Notes: a model not told the origin generated them from the sequence alone. Counted from the stretch's first letter, positions 7,582 to 13,608 are shown. The stretch: DNA of 20,994 nucleotides from a virus (IMGVR_UViG_3300030389_002306:43749-64742), one strand, 5' to 3'. Translations and numbers: made by a program.

Positions 7582-9401
7582 TATCTAATTAATTTTGGTA
7601 CTCCGTTTCTGTCTAACTTATAATACTTAAAACCTATGTCCGCTTCTTCTGCCTGCACCTCTTTTGCTTGTATTCTATAATTATCTACATTATGAATCAA
7701 ACATAAACCAAACGCAATAGCTCGGTCTGTGTTTCTGGTTCCATAATTTGCTAGTTCATCTATCAAATCTAAAAACCAAATATCCTCAGCATTCTCTCTA
7801 ATGTAATCATCCATTAAATCCTCCATTAAAGATTTTACCTGTTTATTCATATGCACCCCATACCTGTTCCTAGTTTTAGTTCCAGGATTATGCGCAGACT
7901 CAGGTTTTTCTTTTAAATACTTCAAAGCATTCATTCTTTTAAAATAATCAAGAATGCCTATTTTAGTATATTCCACTAACATTTTAGCATTATAATACAT
8001 AGCTAATTTCAAACAACCATCCCAAAAATCTTCTTTTTTTTCTGGTCTATCTGTGTATTCCGCTACGACATAATCACTAGCATATTCCGTGTTTACAAAT
8101 CTACGATAAATTATTGCACTTCCCAAAGAGTCTGATGCACCTGCTTTATCTTGATCATATGAGTCAATACCACCTATATCTAAATCTTTATATTCTGGTG
8201 CTGGATGTTCTAAAATTTTATATGGACCATCAGGATGTGGTCGCCATCTTACCATAAAGTTTTCTTCATTATCAAAATCCCAATCCAAGTATCCTGACTG
8301 CACTTGACTTCTATAATCTTTGCTAGCTAGTATTCTAGATCTTTGTGCATTTAATAAAGAGTTATTAAATCTAGCTGTCTTAGTGTTTAAAAATGCTTCT
8401 TGTATAGTTAACGGATAGTTTTGTATATGCAGGTTATATGCATCTCTATCACCTGAGTTTGTTATTGTTTCTCTTTCTTCTAACAATACTGACTCTGCTT
8501 CTTTAACTTTTTCTTCGCCTGTGCTAATATCAAAGTATCCGTAATATGCTCTTGAAGCTGGAATAAACATAGGTATAAGATTATAAGCTTCTGCTTCATA
8601 ATACATATCCATAAAGTCTTTTGATGCTTTACTTATATCACCACCTGTACCACCTACAACAGGAACTCCAAATTGTAAGTTACCATCCATAAAACATGCT
8701 TTGGATGACATATATGCATTTTTTAAATGTTTAAACTCACCAGCCTCTTCAAATACCATAAGCGACACACGCTCACCTTTAAATACTTCTGGATTATCCA
8801 TTGTTCTGCATATTACTGTAGATTGATATCCACCAACCTCCCACTTACCATCTTTGTTCTTTTGTTTATATCCAGAACGAAGTATACCATCTGTATCTTT
8901 TAGTATAGAATGTTTAAAGTTAGGATGCAATCCATTCAATCCTTTTTTGGTTTTGTCAAAAAATGCATCAGCTGTAGCTTGTAAACCTGCAGCTATACCT
9001 ACATCATTAAACGGAAAGAATGTATATTCGTGTGCTATCATACCAGAGTTCATGTAACTAAACCCTTTGTCCCTAGCTTTAATAACAATCATACCCTTAC
9101 CTTCATCTTTGCAAGTTTGAAACAAATCAAAGTATTCATGGTCCATCTGTCTATACCAAGGACTAATTAAAGTTTTACGAGATCCTTTAGTACCATCATT
9201 ACCAAGTATTTTATAGTAGTTAAGATAAAAGTAATACTTGCCAGAAATTTTTTTCATTCCCTTTGGCTTGAATCCATTAATGCATCTATGAAGCTCTTGC
9301 TCCCAATATTCTTGATAAGCTACTGACTCAGGATTTAAATCAGGATGTCCATTGTTTACAACAGGTCTATATCTTTGTGGATCTTGTTTTGCTTTTGGCA
9401 T
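7581..9401 (-). CDS. terL: Terminase large subunit, 606 aa
   Basis: The ATPase-nuclease motor that pumps DNA into the procapsid and cuts the concatemer. The ATPase domain shows a Walker A-like KARDKGFS (residues 108-115, the terminase variant form), a Walker B LMVFEE with its catalytic Glu pair (214-219), and a coupling-type GTGG (251-254). The RNase H-like nuclease domain carries acidic residues at expected spacing: D413 in IGGIDSYDQ, E477 in LVEYTK, and D559 in NTDRAIAFGL. The N-terminal YW.E..RC (32-40) plus ISGKYYFYLNYY (52-63) is reminiscent of terminases of Bacteroidota phages, including crAss-like ones. It abuts the fibre-like gene with no gap and overlaps the portal start by one base. 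No separate small terminase is clearly recognisable. Confidence 0.95.
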   Translation of the reverse strand: MPKAKQDPQRYRPVVNNGHPDLNPESVAYQEYWEQELHRCINGFKPKGMKKISGKYYFYLNYYKILGNDGTKGSRKTLISPWYRQMDHEYFDLFQTCKDEGKGMIVIKARDKGFSYMNSGMIAHEYTFFPFNDVGIAAGLQATADAFFDKTKKGLNGLHPNFKHSILKDTDGILRSGYKQKNKDGKWEVGGYQSTVICRTMDNPEVFKGERVSLMVFEEAGEFKHLKNAYMSSKACFMDGNLQFGVPVVGGTGGDISKASKDFMDMYYEAEAYNLIPMFIPASRAYYGYFDISTGEEKVKEAESVLLEERETITNSGDRDAYNLHIQNYPLTIQEAFLNTKTARFNNSLLNAQRSRILASKDYRSQVQSGYLDWDFDNEENFMVRWRPHPDGPYKILEHPAPEYKDLDIGGIDSYDQDKAGASDSLGSAIIYRRFVNTEYASDYVVAEYTDRPEKKEDFWDGCLKLAMYYNAKMLVEYTKIGILDYFKRMNALKYLKEKPESAHNPGTKTRNRYGVHMNKQVKSLMEDLMDDYIRENAEDIWFLDLIDELANYGTRNTDRAIAFGLCLIHNVDNYRIQAKEVQAEEADIGFKYYKLDRNGVPKLIR

Positions 9402-10121
9402 TTATCTTAATGTTAATGTTGCAGCTCTTGTTACGCCATCATTACATGTTACAAGAATATTTAAACTATAGCCAGTTTTTGGAGTGCCTTTGACATCAAA
9501 CACCATAGATGTGTTAGCTGTTATTAATCCTTGACTTACTTTAGCTGTATTAGCTGTTATGGCATTAGCCTGTGCTGTTGTTATGGTTGTAGTATCACCT
9601 TCTAATGCTTTGCCTGAAGTTGTTCCAAAACCAGGGAATGTAGCTTTAGCTGTATTAGCACTTATAGCGCTAGCTTGTGAACTCGATATTGTTGTTGTGT
9701 TACCTCTTAAGGCAGTATTAGAGCTATTTCCAAAGCCAGGAAAAGATTGAAAATTTCCTATCGCATTATCTAATCTTTGTAGTTCAATTATTAAAGCTGC
9801 TATATTTGTAGCATTAGTATTGATAGCATTTACTTGAGATTGACTAGCTCCTACTGTATCATCAGAGCTATTAGTAGCAGATAGCACAAGCATAGTAAGT
9901 ATAGATCTAAGATTTTCTAAATCTATTTCCTTATCATATGATTGTCTTCTACCTGAATAAAAAGTAGTTTGAAATAAGTCTTCAATAGCGTCTAAAAGCT
10001 CTGCTCTAGTTCTTTTATCGTCATCACCTGGCTCAACTTTAGTAAGGGTAACTCTAGGGACTTTAATTCTATGCGCACTTCTTACTGTGCTACTTTTATA
10101 ATCTTTTTTGAAATTAGCCAT
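9402..10121 (-). CDS. Repeat-containing virion/fibre-like protein, 239 aa
   Basis: The N-terminal 60 residues are basic and helical (MANFKKDYKSSTVRSAHRIK). Residues 127-161 and 162-196 are two tandem copies of a 35-residue unit beginning FPGFG and containing TTTIxxxQAxAIxANTAK; a weaker third trace (SQVNAINTNATNI) lies near residue 94. This Thr/Ala/Asn heptad-like unit is common in trimeric fibre or baseplate proteins of aquatic phages. The C-terminal 40 residues form a small beta segment. The ATG overlaps the end of the 75-aa gene by 8 bp, and the stop touches the terminase start. A fibre or tip role is inference; location before terL rather than in a tail-fibre cluster is odd. Confidence 0.75.
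   Translation of the reverse strand: MANFKKDYKSSTVRSAHRIKVPRVTLTKVEPGDDDKRTRAELLDAIEDLFQTTFYSGRRQSYDKEIDLENLRSILTMLVLSATNSSDDTVGASQSQVNAINTNATNIAALIIELQRLDNAIGNFQSFPGFGNSSNTALRGNTTTISSSQASAISANTAKATFPGFGTTSGKALEGDTTTITTAQANAITANTAKVSQGLITANTSMVFDVKGTPKTGYSLNILVTCNDGVTRAATLTLR
9534..9743 (-). repeat. Two tandem 105-bp coding repeats
   Basis: Units 9639-9743 and 9534-9638 encode the two 35-residue repeats of the fibre-like protein. Both begin with codons for FPGFG and end with NTAK plus two residues. The similarity is also visible at the DNA level (for example the block encoding SAISANTAKA against NAITANTAKV), so the array could expand or contract by recombination or slippage. Confidence 0.75.
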
Positions 10122-10341
10122 ACTTCTGCTTTTTATACCCTGCTATTTTACCTAAGCCAAAAGGATCGCGTGGATCTTCTTTGGCTTCTAACTTAGCATG
10201 ATACTCTTCGTCTAAGTTCACACCGTGAATAGACTGAGAGTACCTGCTTAGTTCCTTTGCCTTTTTAAAGTCACCTTCTTTATATAATTTATTAAATCTA
10301 TATCGAAGGTTTTGTAACTTTGGTGGCTGTTTTTTAGCCAT
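10114..10341 (-). CDS. Small basic hypothetical protein, 75 aa
   Basis: A Lys/Arg/Tyr-rich, mainly helical protein starting MAKKQPPKLQNLRYRFNKLY and ending in GYKKQKYG. No known domain is recognised. It overlaps the preceding Met-rich gene by one base and the following fibre-like gene by 8 bp, which suggests translational coupling in the terminase operon. A small DNA-binding or terminase-accessory role is possible from charge and position but is not shown by any motif. Confidence 0.7.
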   Translation of the reverse strand: MAKKQPPKLQNLRYRFNKLYKEGDFKKAKELSRYSQSIHGVNLDEEYHAKLEAKEDPRDPFGLGKIAGYKKQKYG

Positions 10342-10706
10342 TAGTCATGCTGCATTCTGCCGCCTCCAGGATACATAGATCCTTTCTTCATCTTCATGCC
10401 ATGTCCAGCTTTCTTCATTTTACCACCGTACATCATGGAATCTTTCATCTTACCGCCTTTCATCATCTTCTTCATCATTTTTCCACCGTACATAAAATCT
10501 TCGTCAGCTTTCATCATACCACCCATAGCCATAAAGCCCATTTTATTTCGTACATCTGTAGGCAATTTAGCTAGACCAGGATTGTCTTTTTTGTTTACTG
10601 GCTTTAGCTTTCCACCCATAGCCATTTGTTGCTTAGGCATGTTAGCGTTAGGCTTCTTTTTGAAGTGACCACCGCCAGGATACATTGATTTTTTTTTCTT
10701 TTTCAT
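10341..10706 (-). CDS. Met/Lys/Gly-rich low-complexity protein, 121 aa
   Basis: By direct count 23 of 121 residues are Met and 28 are Lys; Gly is also very common. The motif MYPGGG occurs near both ends (residues 8-13 and 111-116), and shorter MGGK/MYGGKM units fill the middle. Both strands are open over part of the region, but the minus frame fits the tightly overlapping operon (1-bp overlap with the next gene) and matches a type of repeated MGGK protein seen in marine phages near head genes. Such a protein is probably disordered and positively charged; it may bind DNA or metal. No function is known to me. Confidence 0.7.
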   Translation of the reverse strand: MKKKKKSMYPGGGHFKKKPNANMPKQQMAMGGKLKPVNKKDNPGLAKLPTDVRNKMGFMAMGGMMKADEDFMYGGKMMKKMMKGGKMKDSMMYGGKMKKAGHGMKMKKGSMYPGGGRMQHD

Positions 10707-10723
10707 TTTAATTAAAATTATTA

Positions 10724-11260
10724 TTACGTAATATTTTCTTGAATATCTTTTTTGTTTTCAAGAAATGATAACTTTTTATTCCCAACTATTTTCTGACGCT
10801 CTCCGCGTCTTTCGATTGCATCAACAAGAGTTTGTCTTGTCTTATATATTTTTTCGATCCCTATCATTATCTTTTGCAGTCCTTCTGCAGTATCTTCGTT
10901 TATGTGCATATTGTTCATATACTCAGTAAACTGACTGATCTTAGTATTAAAAGCAATTAGCTGCTCATCCAACGGATCAAACTGTAATTGCTTATACTTA
11001 TCTATAGCAGCTAAAATCTCTGGTCTTTTTTCACCATACCATTCATACTTGCCGTATAAGTCTCTACTAACAGCCTTTTTTCTTTCTGATTCAGTAAAAT
11101 GTCTGTAAGGACTATCGTAATCACAGACTAGGGCTACCCACTTTAGTGCAACAGCCCCTAACTTATCAGCTTTTAATACGCTTACAAACTCAGGTACCCC
11201 CGTTACTCCATCATCCTGTTTGTATACGTCCCCCTGTCTATCTAACTTTAATAGATACAT
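10724..11260 (-). CDS. Conserved hypothetical protein upstream of terminase, 178 aa
   Basis: Begins MYLLKLDRQGDVYKQDDGVT; an alpha/beta N-terminal half includes LKWVALVCDYDSPYRHFTESERKKAVSR (described from residues about 40-67), and the C-terminal half is charged helices likely to form a coiled coil (about 95-170). Similar proteins with the WVALVCDYxSPYRH pattern sit near packaging genes in Bacteroidota phages as I recall them, but with no known role. A TATTTTTG promoter element ends 4 nt before the ATG at 11260. A small-terminase-like function is conceivable from position but unsupported. Confidence 0.75.
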   Translation of the reverse strand: MYLLKLDRQGDVYKQDDGVTGVPEFVSVLKADKLGAVALKWVALVCDYDSPYRHFTESERKKAVSRDLYGKYEWYGEKRPEILAAIDKYKQLQFDPLDEQLIAFNTKISQFTEYMNNMHINEDTAEGLQKIMIGIEKIYKTRQTLVDAIERRGERQKIVGNKKLSFLENKKDIQENIT

Positions 11261-11264
11261 TGTA

Positions 11265-11272
11265 CAAAAATA
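11265..11272 (-). promoter_or_regulatory. -7 promoter element (TATTTTTG)
   Basis: Matches TAnnTTTG on the minus strand and ends 4 nt before the ATG at 11260, as in three other late genes. This again implies a leaderless or near-leaderless message. Confidence 0.45.
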
Positions 11273-11274
11273 TA

Positions 11275-11556
11275 CTAATCTCCCCTATATTCCAAATCGT
11301 ACTTAACCATCCAAATATATTCTGGACCATTAGGCTCTGTTATCCCTTTCCAATCAGCCATTCTTAAGTATCTATCGTTTTTCATATTGTATATTTTTCT
11401 CTCTACAATAACAAAGTCCATATTAAATATTTCATTTATTAAATAAGACTCATCATCAAACAATAGATCTAATCCATTGTAATATTTTTCTAATACAAAG
11501 CTGTTTTCTGCAACAACAAACACCTTTCCAAATTCGTTTGAAAACTCTCCAATCAT
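11275..11556 (-). CDS. Small hypothetical protein, 93 aa
   Basis: Starts MIGEFSNEFGKVFVVAENSF; a compact acidic alpha/beta protein rich in aromatic residues, with YIWMVKYDLEYRGD at the C-terminus. No signal peptide or membrane segment and no family recognised. A TATATTTG element ends 5 nt before its ATG. Only 14 nt separate its stop from the next start, and the promoter of that next gene overlaps this interval and ends near its stop codon, so the two genes may have independent starts of transcription. Confidence 0.7.
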   Translation of the reverse strand: MIGEFSNEFGKVFVVAENSFVLEKYYNGLDLLFDDESYLINEIFNMDFVIVERKIYNMKNDRYLRMADWKGITEPNGPEYIWMVKYDLEYRGD

Positions 11557-11561
11557 AGTTA

Positions 11562-11569
11562 CAAATATA
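11562..11569 (-). promoter_or_regulatory. -7 promoter element (TATATTTG)
   Basis: Perfect TAnnTTTG on the minus strand, ending 5 nt before the ATG at 11556. No clear -33 TTTG upstream; instead a GC-rich segment (GGAGCGAAGCGACC on the plus strand, 11591-11604) precedes it. Confidence 0.5.
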
Positions 11570-11636
11570 TGGGGATAATAATTAATAAAGGGAGCGAAGC
11601 GACCGTTTTTTTTATACTAAAATCAAAAAGATTTTA

Positions 11637-12215
11637 TTATTTTATAAACATATCGTAGCCAGTCATAAATCTTCTCCTAGCCTTGTCTACAGATCCATAC
11701 TTTTTCGCTCCACCTTTATTATATTCTTTCATATAGTATTGAAATAAAGCTTCTGGATTGTTAGCAGGTAGAGCCTTAGGGGATAAGCCATATATCTGTC
11801 TAGCTACAGCTACAGAAGCTAATGGATCGTCAGATTGTAATAAGCCGCTTAGACCAAGCATGTCTGACGGAAGCCCCATCTCTCTATATCTATCAGCATA
11901 TTTCTGTCTAGTGTCTGTATCTCTTTCAAATATAGTATTAAAGGCATCATCATCTATAGACATAAAAGAACGAGTGTAATCTCTACCAAAAGCTGTAGTA
12001 TCAGCCCCCATACTATTCTCCATATAGGAAGTCATAGTAAGTAAGTTTCTTAATGTTTGTTGAGATTCTGGAGCTTCATAAGATACCACTTCTTCTATAG
12101 CATCAAATATCTCATTTTGTGTGCTTCCTGGTCCGCTAAGCATACCCTGAACCATTTCAGACATGTACTTTCCTGCATCTTCTGGTGAATCTATATGATA
12201 TGGATTATGTGGCAT
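11637..12215 (-). CDS. Hypothetical late protein, first gene of the minus arm, 192 aa
   Basis: I chose the ATG at 12215 (MPHNPYHIDSPEDAGKYMSE) over the TTG at 12230 because a TACATTTG promoter element would lie inside the longer form. The protein is acidic and Met-rich, mostly helical. The C-terminal 70 residues (DPLASVAVARQIYGLSP ... YYMKEYNKGGAKKYG) contain a Y(M/W)KxYN-type segment that I have seen at the C-terminus of phage virion proteins annotated as internal or structural. No catalytic residues of a lysozyme are evident. It stands alone: 80 nt separate it from the next gene, which has its own promoter. Confidence 0.7.
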   Translation of the reverse strand: MPHNPYHIDSPEDAGKYMSEMVQGMLSGPGSTQNEIFDAIEEVVSYEAPESQQTLRNLLTMTSYMENSMGADTTAFGRDYTRSFMSIDDDAFNTIFERDTDTRQKYADRYREMGLPSDMLGLSGLLQSDDPLASVAVARQIYGLSPKALPANNPEALFQYYMKEYNKGGAKKYGSVDKARRRFMTGYDMFIK

Positions 12216-12219
12216 AGTG

Positions 12220-12227
12220 CAAATGTA
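12220..12227 (-). promoter_or_regulatory. -7 promoter element of the first minus-strand gene (TACATTTG)
   Basis: Matches TAnnTTTG and ends 4 nt before the ATG at 12215. A TTTTTTG stretch adjoins it upstream. It marks the minus-strand side of the divergent control region. Confidence 0.5.
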
Positions 12228-12248
12228 CAAAAAATATGTGTAGTTGTA

Positions 12249-12265
12249 AGAAAGGGATACTTTCT
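12249..12265. promoter_or_regulatory. Operator-like inverted repeat in the divergent region
   Basis: Arms AGAAAG and CTTTCT with a 5-nt centre form a perfect 6-bp inverted repeat. It lies 22 bp upstream of the minus-strand -7 element, where a -33 box or an activator/repressor site would sit. It could bind a dimeric regulator; no regulator gene is identified in the window. Confidence 0.35.
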
Positions 12266-12305
12266 GCTAATATACCCCCTGCCCTGTCCATATTTTTTAT
12301 ACCCC

Positions 12306-12321
12306 ACTAACCTATATTGGA
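12306..12321 (+). repeat. 16-bp direct repeat, copy A (ACTAACCTATATTGGA)
   Basis: Identical to positions 13033-13048. It ends 83 nt upstream of the plus-strand gene at 12405; the second copy ends 88 nt upstream of the gene at 13137. It may be a phage early promoter (TATATTGG is one base from TATATTTG) or the 5' arm of an RNA structure, since AACCT at 12309-12313 can pair with AGGTT at 12385-12389. Confidence 0.65.
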
Positions 12322-12329
12322 CTATACGT

Positions 12330-12366
12330 CAGCATTTTTGCGTAATACCTGCACGCAAGCGTGCTG
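12330..12366 (+). promoter_or_regulatory. Nested hairpin in the 5' leader of the first plus-strand gene
   Basis: CAGCA (12330-12334) pairs with TGCTG (12362-12366), and inside it TTGCGT (12338-12343) pairs with ACGCAA (12353-12358) around a 9-nt loop, leaving a 3x3 internal loop. Competing stems exist: GCACG/CGTGC around CAAG, CTGCT (12364-12368) with AGCAG (12382-12386), and ACCTGC (12347-12352) with GCAGGT (12383-12388). Mutually exclusive pairings suggest a switchable leader, or an origin-like or regulator-binding site. Confidence 0.45.
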
Positions 12367-12404
12367 CTAACAACTAATCAAAGCAGGTTAATACTTATAT
12401 TATT

Positions 12405-12731
12405 ATGTCATTATTAAAATCATTAACAGGTTTAGCTAAAGCAACAGTACAATTAGCTAAAGAAGACAAGGAGTTCCGTAAAGAAGCTGCTATTGCTGTA
12501 GCAACATTCCCTATTTTTACTGCTCAAGTTACAATAAGTGCTATAGATGTAGCAGTAGGCGCTACTAAAAACGTAGCAAGAGCTGCTGGTAAAATAGATG
12601 ATATGTATAAAGATAGGTTTGAAGTAAAAAGTAAGTTCGATACCTATGTTGATAAGCAAATGCGTAACAACGAAGCAATGTCAGAGAACGTAAAGGTAGC
12701 TGAAGAGCTACTTAAAACTATGTCTCTATAA
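12405..12731 (+). CDS. First plus-strand (early) hypothetical protein, 108 aa
   Basis: Starts MSLLKSLTGLAKATVQLAKE; the whole chain reads as helix, with an amphipathic N-terminus, a hydrophobic Ala/Val/Ile-rich middle (about residues 28-54) that might insert in or lie on a membrane, and a charged C-terminal helix. No known family. It is the first gene after the divergent region, preceded by a structured leader and the 16-bp repeat, and followed by a 204-nt stretch without a sizeable gene, so it is probably transcribed early and strongly. A host-takeover or membrane-associated role is speculation. Confidence 0.75.
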   Translation: MSLLKSLTGLAKATVQLAKEDKEFRKEAAIAVATFPIFTAQVTISAIDVAVGATKNVARAAGKIDDMYKDRFEVKSKFDTYVDKQMRNNEAMSENVKVAEELLKTMSL

Positions 12732-12935
12732 TTTAATCTATTGATTATCAGTTACTTAAGCGGAAACACCTTGAAATTGTGCGCTATAGTGTTTAGATTA
12801 TTTATTTAAGTAACTAAGTAAGTTGGACTTGAAGTCAGGTTGGTTTGTTATTGTTTCCTTTATAATAGTAACATTCCAATTTGGCCTCAAAGTTCGGCTT
12901 TTTTTTTAACAAAGTCAAATCAAAAATTAGAAATT
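12732..12935 (+). ncRNA. Candidate structured RNA / long structured untranslated region
   Basis: No convincing ORF fills this stretch. Arms AGTTACTTAA (12750-12759) and TTAAGTAACT (12806-12815) give a perfect 10-bp stem; nested within it, AAACAC (12764-12769) pairs with GTGTTT (12789-12794). A short GACT/AGTC stem follows near 12826-12836. The stretch ends with a weak GCC/GGC hairpin and nine Ts at 12899-12907. It could be a small RNA or the leader of the 29-aa ORF. Confidence 0.4.
12884..12907 (+). terminator. Weak terminator-like element with T9
   Basis: GCC (12884-12886) and GGC (12896-12898) flank a 9-nt loop and are followed at once by nine Ts (12899-12907). The stem is only 3 bp, so termination would be inefficient unless helped by a wider fold; the T-run is the main evidence. 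Confidence 0.35.
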
Positions 12936-13025
12936 ATGTCAACTTTTAGAAATATTAAAGTAAAGCGTCAAGTAAAAAAACAAAAAGCTAACGCTTATAG
13001 AAATATCAATGGTAAAAAATACTAA
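12936..13025 (+). CDS. Tiny basic peptide, 29 aa
   Basis: Begins ATG at 12936 after an A-rich leader (a normal translation start context here) and ends at TAA 13023-13025. The sequence runs MSTFRNIKVKRQVKKQKANA and then nine more residues; 13 of the 29 are Lys or Arg and no residue is acidic. A longer in-frame form beginning at 12840 is unlikely because it crosses the T-run. Such a peptide could bind nucleic acid or an acidic host protein, but no family is recognised; it may be non-coding chance. Confidence 0.45.
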   Translation: MSTFRNIKVKRQVKKQKANAYRNINGKKY

Positions 13026-13032
13026 CACCATA

Positions 13033-13048
13033 ACTAACCTATATTGGA
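13033..13048 (+). repeat. 16-bp direct repeat, copy B (ACTAACCTATATTGGA)
   Basis: Identical to 12306-12321, both on the plus strand and both in the leader of a plus-strand gene. Here AACCTAT (13036-13042) is the 5' arm of a 7-bp stem with ATAGGTT at 13073-13079. A degenerate third match, CTAAGTAAGTTGGACT, lies at 12814-12829. Confidence 0.65.
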
Positions 13049-13079
13049 TTTAAGCAGGGTTCGATTCCCTGCATAGGTT
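13036..13079 (+). ncRNA. tRNA acceptor/T-arm-like mini-structure
   Basis: AACCTAT (13036-13042) pairs with ATAGGTT (13073-13079), directly stacked on a hairpin GCAGGG / CCCTGC (13054-13059, 13067-13072) whose loop and closing bases read GTTCGATTC, the canonical tRNA T-loop. An 11-nt single-stranded bulge replaces the D and anticodon arms, so this is not a full tRNA. It could be a tRNA remnant, a phage attachment core copied from the 3' end of a host tRNA, or a tRNA-mimicking leader of the gene at 13137. No integrase gene is seen. Confidence 0.5.
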
Positions 13080-13136
13080 CTAACCTCCCCAAACACGGTT
13101 CGGGCATCAACAATAGATGAATAGCGTGTAAATACT

Positions 13137-13589
13137 ATGAACTCAATGAAAGTTCGAAACTATTTGCTGAACGATAGAACAGCAATGGAAACTGAAGGTA
13201 TAACTCTTGAATACCTAAAAGCTGCTACCAACGATAAAGAGTGGCACGAATTATTATTATCTGACAAGTATGACAAGCTACTTGAAGTATTAAAGGTTAA
13301 TCCTTACGAAAGAGCCCATCAAGCATTTCGTAGAGAGTGGTCTCACGAAATTATCAAGCACGTTGATAAAGTAAACCTAAAGGTTACTATGCTTGACGGA
13401 CGAACTCATAACACTATATACTTTGGTGGTAGCTTTCTAAAAATGCAGAAGTGGGTAGATAAGCTCAATTCTACATATAACAAGCGTAAGCGTCAGTTTA
13501 TCAAAGAATATCTTGCACAGTTCAAGAAGAAACAAGTCAATAACTACCAGCTTGCTATGAACAAGCTTGGTGACTTTATCAAGAAGTAA
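13137..13589 (+). CDS. Hypothetical early protein, 150 aa
   Basis: Starts MNSMKVRNYLLNDRTAMETE; a second Met four codons in is an alternative start. The N-terminal two thirds are mixed helix and strand; the central KVTMLDGRTHNTIYFGGSFLK region looks like a small beta hairpin, and the last 45 residues are Lys/Arg-rich helix, which suggests contact with nucleic acid. No family is recognised. It has its own leader containing the 16-bp repeat and the tRNA-like element, and its stop is followed after 19 nt by a strong hairpin (13609-13637). Confidence 0.75.
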   Translation: MNSMKVRNYLLNDRTAMETEGITLEYLKAATNDKEWHELLLSDKYDKLLEVLKVNPYERAHQAFRREWSHEIIKHVDKVNLKVTMLDGRTHNTIYFGGSFLKMQKWVDKLNSTYNKRKRQFIKEYLAQFKKKQVNNYQLAMNKLGDFIKK

Positions 13590-13608
13590 TGTTTACTTAC
13601 ATCTGGTT

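Noticed and set aside
10347-10668. Plus-strand ORFs opposite the Met-rich gene
   Set aside because: They are on the opposite strand in the middle of a tightly overlapping minus-strand operon, and their His/Phe/Pro/Ile-rich composition is just the antisense of the repetitive Met/Lys/Gly codons.
11591-11635. Strong terminator after the 192-aa gene
   Set aside because: The GGAGCGAAGCGACC block folds poorly (direct rather than inverted GCGA repeat), and the AAAATC/GATTTT hairpin is weak and AT-only; not listed as a terminator.
12216-12230. TTG start at 12230 for the first minus-strand gene
   Set aside because: The extension is only five residues and would cover the TACATTTG promoter element; the ATG at 12215 fits the spacing seen in three other genes.
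13000-13085. A complete tRNA gene ending in the GTTCGATTC hairpin
   Set aside because: No D arm or anticodon arm of normal size can be placed upstream; only acceptor-like and T-arm-like stems are present.
12231-13136. CRISPR array or prophage attachment module
   Set aside because: Only two copies of the 16-bp repeat about 700 bp apart with genes between them, and no integrase or cas gene in the window.
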